Source: Impatiens glandulifera (lineage: Eukaryota > Streptophyta > Magnoliopsida > Ericales > Balsaminaceae). Taken from it: 64,000 nucleotides of DNA. Made by a program: the position numbers and the translations under genes. Shown here piece after piece: positions 56,280-64,000 of the stretch (position 1 is the stretch's first letter; each line of letters starts with the position of its first letter). The stretch spans positions 30,971,258 through 31,035,257 of the forward strand of contig NC_061863.1 in NCBI RefSeq assembly GCF_907164915.1, written 5' to 3'. Under the pieces are notes generated by a model. It ran no database searches, was not told where the DNA came from, and worked only from the letters and a program-made list of their open reading frames with translations.

Positions 56280-56305
56280 TGGTTGGAAGAAGGGGTGACG
56301 TAGGA
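56280..56305 (+). promoter_or_regulatory. Conserved hairpin plus GGGGTGACGTAGGAG block (B4)
   Basis: CCTTCCGGTGGTTGGAAG forms a short stem-loop overlapping the start of GAAGGGGTGACGTAGGAG, here on the plus strand because the solo LTR is plus-oriented. Confidence 0.6.
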
Positions 56306-56553
56306 GAGTTTTGTTCCGAATATCCATAAACAAATCCGTGTGTCATTTACATTCTGTCATCTTCTCCTTCATCGGTTCTTAGCTTCAAACCTGAGCAAAC
56401 GTTTCCGCACTTGAATCGTTCAAGAGTTTGCAAGAGTTTGTGAAGAATAGAAAGTGATACAAATCCCTAACATGATTTCTATTAAACCGTTTTTGTACGA
56501 AGTTGACATTAATAGCTAGACCCTTGTCTCTATTGGTGTCACCGATCCTTTCA

Positions 56554-56769
56554 CATAATTTTGTTCTCTTTGGTCTGCTCATTGCCATCACACAGTTGAG
56601 TGAGTCTGTCCAAGATCTCCTTGGCAATTTCACACTTGATGATGTTGTTGAACATATTGTCGTCAAGAGATCTATATATAACGTCCAATGCTATGTTGTT
56701 GAGGTTATTCCTCCTCTTATCTTTGCTGGATTTGTCCTTTTCGATTTTAATGTGACCATCTGTGATAAT
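56554..56769 (-). pseudogene. gag: B2 gag, N-terminal part
   Basis: After the target duplication the minus strand continues gag: the QLCDGNEQTKRT-like and LIEIVIAL regions aligned to B3 49,680-49,870 and B5 61,430-61,620. It stops at about 56,769, where LTR-like sequence begins. The gag start and PBS are missing. Confidence 0.7.
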
Positions 56770-56812
56770 TGTTGGGTCAAATTATTTTGACTAAGTGTTG
56801 AAATAATTTACC
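56770..56812 (+). repeat. Short terminal fragment of a plus-oriented B LTR
   Basis: TGTTGGGTCAAATTATTTTGACTAAG... for about 40 bases matches the first bases of the B LTR in plus sense. It is followed at once by minus-sense aORF sequence. It marks a breakpoint between B2 and B5, by truncation, inversion or deletion. Confidence 0.7.
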
Positions 56813-56839
56813 TTCTAATATGAATTGGTCGAGGTCGAG

Positions 56840-59763
56840 CACCTTTAGCATTGCCCAAAGCATCCTCCTTCACTTGAAACTTCCTGCAATGGTCTCAGCA
56901 AAAGCTTGTCGTTCATTATCATTTATGTTCATGCAACCCTGCATTTCTACCAGCTGATTCTTCACCAGACTTAGTTCATCCAAGGTTTCCTTGTGGCGTT
57001 CATCATTGATATGCCTTTCAATGTCAAATAGTTCACTTTGGTGTCTTAAGCTTTCCTGTTGAAATTTTGAAAACTTTACATTCGAGACATGGGTCTCATA
57101 AGTATTCATCTTCAAGGTCTTATCCAGCTCAGTTAGGATCTTGAAAATATTTCCGAAATTCGCTTTTTCCTCTTCCCTGGAGATCATTGACTGACACATA
57201 GTCTTCTGCATTGAGGAGAGCATAGACCTCATAGATCTTAACATTTTATTTCCTCTAGCAGATGGACCTTCGTGAGAAGACACTTCTTCAGATTCTACTG
57301 TCATACTTTGAATAGGCTCAAAGTTTGTATGAACCTGCAAGGATTGCTCTAGCTGATTTACTTCAGCATTCTTAGCCGCTTTATCTTGATCTTCTTCTTC
57401 AATTTCTTTTTGTGCCCTTTCAAATCTGTCGAGCAGATTTTCAGAATAGTGACGGGGAATGTTGATGTTTTCGTGAACACTTCCCACAACGCCATTGGGA
57501 ATTAAGTAAGTCTTAACAACTGTTGGTTGCTCATCCTGTTCCTCCTCAGATGAGGAACTTTCTTCTTCATAATTTTTCTCTTTAGAGGGTTCCCCCTCAG
57601 TTCTTGCAGTTTCTGGCTGAGTGACCTCGGCCAATTTCTCTTGAACACCCTCTGTTCTTGCAACATGGGTTATAATTTAATATTCTTCAATAGGAGCTTT
57701 CAAAGCCTCCTCTGTTACATCTTCTATGATCACTTCTTCAACATTTGTCTCAAGAGCTTGTTCAGGCTCTTGAACATTCACCATTCCTTCTTCTTCATTC
57801 GGAAGCTCTTGAACAGGATGATCTTGAATGCGTCTCTCTTCGGCAAAAAGATTCCCGAATTCGATCAGGAGAGCAACATCTGATTCATCAGCATCTGGAA
57901 TGTCCATTGCTTCTTCTTCGTTTAGAGGTACTGCGCCAGATTAATCGGCGCCATGAATGTATCTAGATGCAGTAGAAACATAGCTTTCCATGATGTCATT
58001 CAACTTTTTCAGTACTTTTGCTTCAATATTAGCTTTCCTGGCTTCATAGATTGGAAACAGAGCTTTTCCAAGAATACAAGCTTCCATCAGTTCTCTCTTA
58101 TTTAACGCTTCAACCAGATCTGAAGTTCTTGCCCATTTCAGGACTCTCTTCTCGTTTGCGACTCTCTTCTTCCATTCTTTTGTTATGGCAGCATTAGACA
58201 GAGATTCGTTGTACTTAGAGGACAGCCTCTTAGTACACCAGAAATTATAGATTCCGAACTTTTTAGAGGAAAGAACTTTCACTTGATCCAGAATAAGATC
58301 AACGATACCTCTTGCTTCAGATACCTTCTCAGGAGCTTGAAATGCAATGGATTTTCCTTTTCCAACAACCTCTACAGGTTTTGGAGCTGGTCTGGGTTCA
58401 CCAATTACAATTCCTCTTGTCCCTTTCCTGGCCCGCAACAGTTTGAAGGCAGATTGGGGTTTCAAACAGAGCTCAGCAGGAAGCTCTCTACAGACAATCT
58501 TTCCGACCACCAAGGAATCCTTGGGAGCAGGAATGTTGGGTTCACCAGCAACAAGGGTAGGAACAGCACCTTGTTCTAGTTTCGACGACTCTGTAGCACC
58601 GACGGCTACATGATCAGATTGAGTAACAAGAGACTCCGCTCTGTTAATAGTTTCAACATTTGGACCGGCTGACTCAACAGCAGGCCCTTCAGCAAATTCT
58701 CTCAAGGAAGAGAAAACAGATTCAGCTTGTTCCACTTCGGGAACATCAAATTTTGGCACAGCAGCCAAGGATTTAGAAGACTTTACCTTAGAAGATTTAG
58801 ACGCGCGGGGCGCCTTTGTCTTCTTCTCCTTTGAGGCACAAGACCTCGAAGGTTTCCTCAAATAAGTTGAGGGAGTGGATAACGATGTCATCGGGGTTGC
58901 AGCAAGTACGCCTGGACCTTGCTTCACCCTTGAATCAACAGATTCAGAGTCCTTATGATTTGGGCTCCTCATGCTGGAGGAACTGGCCTCCGATTCATTC
59001 ACAGTTCTGGTTCTTTTTGCCCCTGTTGACATAACATAAGCAGAAGGCTTTGATTGGGTGGAAGGCCTTCCACCAGTCTGGAAACTAGAAGCCCCAGATG
59101 CAGACTCTAGGTTGTTCTTCATCCTCGTCAGAGTGCTGGCCACCGTAAGTGCATTAAAAACTCTTGGAGAGTTAATCTGTGTCGGTTCACCAACAGGAAC
59201 ACCCAAAAACTTCAACAGGTGGCTCAGTTATGCCGCATACGTGATACTTTCCTTGTTTGTCTAGCTGATGGAGTAACACAGATTCTAAAAAAGGGTATGA
59301 CCCCAATTCACTTGGATTCCTTTAGAAATGGCGCACATATAGTCAAAACGATCTTGACAATAGAGATTGAAAGAGCCAGTCTTCCCTTGCAACGCCTTCG
59401 CCACCACGTCGTTTAGGAGAATAAAGTGGGGTTTGAATACCTTCTTGTATCCATTCACATGGATCTTAGAACCGTCAGCAGAGAAGGAAGTCTTCATTTC
59501 CTCCATGATTTCTGAATGGAGCACCAAGTCGAACAGATGACCATCCGTTGGGAGTTCAAAGAACTCCGCATAAACCGCTTCATCAAAAGATATATCCTTT
59601 CCGTTAACGGTTGCTACGATGGAATCATCTACCATAACTGTCGTTTTGAAAAACTCGCGAACTTCATCTTCATAGAAGATGAACGGTCCGCCCAGATACT
59701 TCCTCAACCCAGAAGAAAGTCCACCTGCAAAGTATAGTGACCAAGAGTGATTTTCTTCACCAT
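56840..59763 (-). pseudogene. B5 accessory ORF (aORF), nearly full length
   Basis: The start is ATG 59,763 (MVKKITLGHYTLQVDF). A small deletion and frameshift follow, then the frame to 59,285 with LRKYLGGPFIFYEDEVREFF, VYAEFFELPTDGHLF, KPHFILLNDVVAKALQGK and GIQVNWGHTLF. Two or three stops lie between 59,284 and 59,216. The frame 59,215-57,941 (424 aa) has FLGVPVGEP, a Ser/Lys linker (KKTKAPRASKSSKVKSSKS), RELPAELCLK, WKKRVANEKRVLKWARTSD and KVLKKLNDIM. After in-frame stops 57,907-57,677 is acidic and 57,634-56,870 is coiled-coil-like. The RGG tail seen in B1 is missing. The function is unknown. The basic linker and coiled coil suggest a nuclear, oligomeric, nucleic-acid-associated protein (inference). 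Confidence 0.8.
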
Positions 59764-60114
59764 TTTGAGAGAATGTGAATCGATACGATATTTCAAAGAG
59801 TTTTAGTGAGAGAAATGCAAGAAAACTAGGGTTCTTAGAGATTTCAAGAGATTGAAAGTTTTCAAAATCATTCAGGAATGTCCTTATATAGATGAAAAAT
59901 GGAAATACATAATAACCGTCTATTCTAGGGGTATGGCCCATTAATAAATGTTAGACGTCCTTTTTCAAGAAGTAATCATTAAAAATGAGGGTATATCAGT
60001 CAATTTCTCTAAACTTGATAGACACGTGTCTTCATGTTATTAAGAGATGATTGTTCGATATTTTGAGCGGGAAAAGCAGATAGTTCTCCTCGTGTGACAG
60101 CTGTCCCTGATCAG
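59764..60114 (-). promoter_or_regulatory. Internal promoter region of B5 aORF
   Basis: The minus-strand TATA box TATATAAGGA is at 59,881-59,890, 118 bases before the aORF ATG, the same distance as in B2. No coding sequence beyond a weak upstream extension of the aORF frame. Confidence 0.58.
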
Positions 60115-60480
60115 TCTAATCGACACGTAGTTAGACGTTTTTCTTACTTCACAAATAATACAGCGTCTATTAGACGGATGAGTGTATTAGACGCATACGT
60201 CTAATTCCGTGTTTATAACAAATTCGTCTAATGTTTATTAGACGTGTACGTCTAATTCCGCATAAACAACGCGTGTTAGACGTTTGTTTATTAGACGTGA
60301 GCATCCTCTTGCTCATGACGTAAAAAAGTCTAACGTCTATTAGACGTGTCCGTCTAATTGCGTGGATATAAAATCTCAACATATAGACTTAGATGTATGG
60401 ATTGTGAGCAAAAATACGTCTAAGTACATACTTTCTCTTTTAGACACTCTTGTCTAATTAGACCGATTAAGGATATTCGT
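60115..60480. repeat. Internal TTAGACG dyad cluster of B5
   Basis: It includes TTAGACGCATACGTCTAA (60,188), TTAGACGTGTACGTCTAA (60,238) and TTAGACGTGTCCGTCTAA (60,340). It lies between gag and the aORF TATA box, as in B2. Compared with the LTR array the spacers inside the dyads are 6 rather than 5 bases and the dyads are further apart. Confidence 0.78.
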
Positions 60481-60654
60481 CTAAAGAATATCTTTAATTC
60501 CAAAGAAATTTTTCTTCTCAAAAATGAATATGGACATTAGAGTTTTATAGACAATTTTTGTGGTTCAAAGACCAAAAACATGTTTTTTTAACAAATAAAA
60601 GCATTTATTCTTCCAAAATGGCAAATGCCATTGTTGATCTTCCAAGCTGTGTAC

Positions 60655-61761
60655 TCAGAGGAGTACTCTTCTAGCTTCCTTCCTGCTATCCTCCTGCATC
60701 ACCTCAGTCTGCTGAGTTCCTTCCTCATCTTCTCTGGCCATGAAGCAAGCCACGTCTTCTTCATCACTTTCACTGGATGAGAAGTACGAGCCACGGCTGC
60801 TTCCTCTGTTCTTTCCGTCACCAGCCATAAGAGCCTTCATCTCTTTTCCATCTTCCTTGGCATCTTCACGCTTTGGCTTCCGGAATTCCGATGCATAATG
60901 ACCTTTAATACCACAGTTAAAACAAGTAACATTAGCTTTAGATTTTCTATTATCATTAGAATTTGAAGAGTTTGAGTTAGAGTTGCTCTTCTTCATGAAG
61001 TCGCCAAACTTCTTCACAATGAGAGACATGGCATCGCTGCTCAGCTGCTGAGCTGCCATCTTCGCGTCCGGAGCGGTTGGTGGCTCTTCAGCAGTCACCA
61101 ACGCCTTGGCAATAATAACGGACGAGGGTTGATCTTCTTCCATCCTACAGTTCAGCTCGAACTCATAGGCCTTGAGGTCAGCGAAGAGATCGAAGAGAGA
61201 GATCTTATTCAGATCTTTGGATTCTCTCATCGCCATAGTCTTTATGTCCCATTCTCTTGGAAGAGCACGCATGACCTCGATAGCAAGCTCCTGGTTGTTA
61301 TAGGTCTTGCCTAGGATGGACAGAGAGGAGACGATCTTGCTGAATCTGGTGTCGAAATCGTTCATTGTTTCACTAGGACGCATTTTGAAGCTTTCGAACT
61401 GTTGAGTGACAACCATGATCTTGTTTTCCTTGGTTTGCTCGTTGCCCTCACACAGTTGAGTGAGTCTGTCCCAGACCTCTTTGTCAGTGTCACATTCGAT
61501 GATGTAGTTGAACATACTGTCATTGAGAGATCTGTACAGAACATCAAGAGCCATGTTGTTGAGGTTGTTCTGCATCTTTTCATCAGCAGTCCAGTCGGCC
61601 TTCTCCTTATCAATCTTGATAGGACCTTCTGTGACAACACTCCACATATCATCATGAAGAGAAGAGAGATAAACACGAACTCTTTTCTTCCAAACAATGT
61701 AGTTTTCACGAGAGAAGGTTAGAATGGCTGTAGCAATGGCATCTTTGGGTATGTTCGACAT
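60655..61761 (-). CDS. gag: B5 gag, intact frame, 368 aa
   Basis: The start is ATG 61,761, 32 bases from the PBS (MSNIPKDAIA). Capsid domain (UBN2/copia gag type): FSRENYIVWKKRVRVYL, MWSVVTEGPIKIDKEKADW, KEVWDRLTQLCEG, FDTRFSKIVSSLSILGK, LPREWDIKTMAMRES and DLFADLKAYEFELN. Then MKKSNSNSNSSNSN and a zinc knuckle CFNCGIKGHYASEF, in which the fourth ligand Cys is Phe. An acidic Ser/Asp tail ending ACFMAREDEE and a short basic end follow. It would package element RNA, but the altered knuckle probably weakens that. It is shorter than B3 gag, lacking the GLGFD linker. It is the only intact frame of a TE gene of this size in the window. Confidence 0.88.
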   Translation of the reverse strand: MSNIPKDAIATAILTFSRENYIVWKKRVRVYLSSLHDDMWSVVTEGPIKIDKEKADWTADEKMQNNLNNMALDVLYRSLNDSMFNYIIECDTDKEVWDRLTQLCEGNEQTKENKIMVVTQQFESFKMRPSETMNDFDTRFSKIVSSLSILGKTYNNQELAIEVMRALPREWDIKTMAMRESKDLNKISLFDLFADLKAYEFELNCRMEEDQPSSVIIAKALVTAEEPPTAPDAKMAAQQLSSDAMSLIVKKFGDFMKKSNSNSNSSNSNDNRKSKANVTCFNCGIKGHYASEFRKPKREDAKEDGKEMKALMAGDGKNRGSSRGSYFSSSESDEEDVACFMAREDEEGTQQTEVMQEDSRKEARRVLL

Positions 61762-61792
61762 ATTTCAGGAGAGGCTTGAGAATAGAAACAGG

Positions 61793-61804
61793 GCTCTGAT
61801 ACCA
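61793..61804 (-). promoter_or_regulatory. Primer-binding site of B5
   Basis: GCTCTGATACCA on the plus strand (TGGTATCAGAGC on minus), two bases from the LTR end at 61,807. Exact tRNA-iMet site. Confidence 0.95.
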
Positions 61805-61806
61805 AT

Positions 61807-64000
61807 TGATAGGATCGACTTTATCAATAGAGACGGGGGTCTGGCTAATGATGAAGGCTTATGAAAAACGATTTGATAGAAATCCTGTTAGGGAATAATA
61901 TCTCTTTCTATTCTACGCAAACTTGTGTAAACACTTGAAACAGATTCAAGGCGGAATTGTTTACTTGGGTTTGAAGCACAAGATGAAATATGAAAAGATG
62001 ACAGAAATGAAGAACACAACAATTTGTTTATGGATGTTCGGATAAACTCTCCTACGTCACCCCTTCTTCCAACCACCGGAAGGATTCACTATAATATGAT
62101 GAGAATCAAATACAGTTTACACACACACTTAGCTCACTATTGAACAGAACACTTTCTGCTCAATTATAAGATGAAGAATATCACTCAGCTAATGGTGTTT
62201 TGATTCTAGCTCTCTCTCTCGATTCACACACAGTACAATCAGAAAGAAGCTTCACAGAATAAGTTCAGTAAGCAAGATGATTGAGTAGTCTCTCTCTGCA
62301 AAATCAGATTGCTTGTTCGTTTGTATTGGCTTGAAAAACCGATGCTTCGTCCGTTGTCCTTAGGATTGATTAAATACTGAGCAGGAGCTAACGGTCGAAT
62401 CTTCAAGAATGATACTTGGCACTCTTCCATTGGAAAGCCTCCATTGTACACAGAAAGTTCTGAGCACAAAGATCGTGGACGTACCGAACCGGTAGTGCGC
62501 CGAATATTCCATCAGGGATGTACCTGCAAAACGGGTAATGTGAGGAAAATTCTCTTACGTGGTAGTCCTTGATTGGATGCATATAGCTGTTGTACTAATA
62601 TTAATTGGAAAGTGGAGCAGAAGTAGGGTACATCTATAGCAGGTGGGTAGGAGAAATGCTAGATTCAAGCGTACTGCTTAAACAGAGCATTAGACGTATT
62701 TTAGTTAGACGGATTTGAGATAATCATTCTAATGAAATAAGTCAACTCCTTCTAATGAAAATGTCTATTAGACCGCCTGATCTAATAGAATTAGACTCGC
62801 GTCTAATTACAATAACCATTAGACGGGTACGTCTAACTCCATTGAGACTACACGTCTAATTCCGGTTATACCTCAGACTTGTCTGAAGGAGTTAGACTCA
62901 CGTCTAACTTTCACTAATTAGACTACCCATCTAATTATTAAATAACCATTAGACCGGGACGTCTAACTCCTCTGAGTTAGACTGACGCGTCTAATTACGG
63001 TTCTACCTCAGACTTGTCTGAAGGAGTTAGACTCACGTCTAACTTTCACTAATTAGACTACCCGTCTAATTATAAAATAATCATTAGACCGGCACGTCTA
63101 ACTCCTTTAAGTTAGACTGACGCGTCTAATTCCCGTTCTACCTCAAACTTGTCTAAAGGTGTTAGACTCACGTCTAACTTTCACTAATTAGACTACCCGT
63201 CAAATTATAAAATAACCATTAGACTGGCACGTCTAACTCCTCTGAGTTAGACTGACGCGTCTAATTCCTGTTCTACCTCAGACTTGTCTGAAGGAGTTAG
63301 ACTCACGTCTAACTTTCACTAATTACACTACCCGTCTAATTATTAAATAACCATTAGACTAACACGTCTAACTCCACTGAGTTAGACTACCACGTCTAAT
63401 TCCGGTTCTACCTCAGACTTGTCTGAAGGAGTTAGACTCACGTTTAACTTTCACTAATTAGACTACCCGTCTAATTATTAAATAACTATTAGACCAACAC
63501 GTCTAACTCCACTGAGTTAGACTGCCACGTCTAATTCCGGTTCTACCTCAGACTAATCTGAAGGAGTTAGACTCACGTCTAACTTTCACTAATTAGACTA
63601 CCCGTCTAATTATTAAATAACCATTAAACGGCACGTCTAACTCCACTGAGTTAGACTGCCACGTCTAATTCTGGTTCTACCTCAGACTTGTCTGAAGGAG
63701 TTAGACTCACGTCTAACTTTCACTAGTTAGACTACCCGTCTAATTATTAAATAACCATTAGACTGGAACGTCTAACTCCTCTGAGTTAGACTGACACGTC
63801 TAATTCCGTGCATTCATTAGACCATCCGTCTAATTCTTTATATCTATTAGACTTACACGTCTAACTCCGATGAGTTAGACTGTACGTCTAATTCTGTTAG
63901 ACTCACGTCTAATTCCGTGTATTCATTAGACTATCCGTCTAATTCTTTACACATTTATTACACTTACACGTCTAACTCCAATGAGTTAGACTGTACGTCT
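61807..64000 (-). repeat. B5 5' LTR (right), cut by window end
   Basis: It begins TGATAGGATCGACTTTATC. It contains the conserved block CTCCTACGTCACCCCTTC at 62,050-62,067 and the palindrome array from 62,685 to the window end. It is at least 2.19 kb, longer than the other B LTRs because the array is expanded. Confidence 0.9.
62685..64000. repeat. Palindrome array of B5 LTR with 135-bp higher-order unit
   Basis: The phrase CCTCAGACTTGTCTG recurs at 62,871, 63,006, 63,141, 63,276, 63,411, 63,546 and 63,680, a period of 135 bp (134 in the last step). Each unit holds the dyads TTAGACTCACGTCTAA, TTAGACTACCCGTCTAA, TTAGACCGGCACGTCTAA (or variants) and TTAGACTGACGCGTCTAA, plus CAGACTTGTCTG. After 63,790 simpler units with spacer TTCTTTATATCTA take over and continue past the window. 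Confidence 0.93.

Larger units (their letters stand above)
54857..56553 (+). mobile_element. Solo LTR of family B (B4), plus orientation, nested in B2 gag
   Basis: TGTTAGGTTAAATT to CGATCCTTTCA, 1,697 bp, flanked by TSD CATAA (54,852-54,856 and 56,554-56,558). It is the reverse complement, in layout, of the minus-strand B LTRs: array first, then unique promoter-side sequence (GTACGGCCACGAT at 55,931), then hairpin and GAAGGGGTGACGTAGGAG (56,288-56,305). The interior was lost, presumably by LTR-LTR recombination. Confidence 0.95.
41190..56769 (-). mobile_element. Element B2: old copia-type gag-aORF element, split by three nested insertions
   Basis: Minus orientation. The left (3') LTR begins TGATAGGATCAG at 41,190, preceded by AAAAT, and ends TGACCCAACA at 43,750. 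It is followed by a PPT and the aORF, which is interrupted by B3 at 46,929-52,000. A promoter/array region and gag follow; gag is interrupted by a solo LTR at 54,857-56,553. The gag N-terminal part resumes to about 56,769 and is cut there by a fragment of another LTR. Its own 5' LTR and primer site are missing. No protease, integrase or RT sequence is present. Confidence 0.85.
56813..64000 (-). mobile_element. Element B5: gag-aORF copia-type element, truncated at left, runs off window
   Basis: Minus orientation. The right (5') LTR starts at 61,807 and continues past 64,000. Then come PBS 61,793-61,804, gag 61,761-60,655, internal dyad cluster and promoter, and aORF 59,763 to about 56,840. The aORF tail, PPT and 3' LTR are missing at the left breakpoint. 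gag is a single intact frame, the best of the family. No pol domain lies between gag and aORF. Confidence 0.88.

Noticed and set aside
1..64000. tRNA, rRNA or organelle-derived insertions
   Set aside because: I looked for tRNA-like arms with a TTCGA loop, rRNA core words and obvious plastid gene words and recognised none. Only tRNA-complementary primer sites are present. A dedicated search was not possible.

Overview
The window looks like transposon-dense nuclear DNA from a flowering plant. It is AT-rich and carries plant-type Ty1/copia and Tat/Ogre-like Ty3/gypsy retrotransposons plus decayed LINEs. I found no convincing host gene in 64 kb. From memory only, the accessory proteins and gag resemble hypothetical proteins common in Lamiales (Gesneriaceae) genomes, so an asterid is a weak guess.

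Layout. (1) About 1-26.4 kb is an old layer of a gypsy element, family A, read on the minus strand. It has very long LTR-like repeats: two in tandem at about 2.3-16.1 kb, a fragment at 1-0.9 kb and a diverged copy at 22.4-26.4 kb. Between them lie a tRNA-Arg-type primer site at 21,971-21,990, a DUF7745-like ORF, a gag fragment and a minisatellite made of short palindromes. Two LINE remnants are embedded. Element B1 (5,596-10,147) sits in one A repeat. (2) 26,385-39,787 is a complete but dead 13.4-kb copia element, C, on the plus strand with TSD ATTTT. After gag-pol it carries three tandem paralogous accessory ORFs (aORFs), each with its own TATA box. (3) About 41.2-56.8 kb is B2, an old minus-strand copia-type element. 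It is interrupted by B3 (46,929-52,000, TSD AAAAG), by a solo LTR of C (42,341-43,535, TSD CTACG) and by a plus-strand solo LTR of B (54,857-56,553, TSD CATAA). (4) From 56.8 kb to the end is B5, a minus-strand B element with aORF, gag, PBS and an LTR that runs off the window.

Family B is gag plus aORF with no protease, integrase or reverse transcriptase in any copy, so it is probably non-autonomous. Its U3 regions are packed with spaced palindromes of the form TTAGAC-N4-6-GTCTAA. The core is constant while the unit length differs between copies. A smaller array of the same motif plus a TATA box lies directly in front of the aORF. The B aORF is homologous to the three C aORFs. Where the parts survive it shows an N-terminal globular domain, a basic Ser/Lys-rich linker, a helical region, a coiled coil and a C-terminal RGG box. 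Family C has its own recurrent motif (AACCGG/CCGGTT), and family A carries CCTAT-N-ATAGG palindromes.

The best candidate for something new is this pairing: an independently promoted accessory protein family with family-specific arrays of short palindromic DNA motifs. It is formally similar to the VANC/VANDAL anti-silencing systems described in Arabidopsis, but here in LTR retrotransposons. That functional link is inference. All copies seen here are damaged by stops, frameshifts, deletions or nested insertions.
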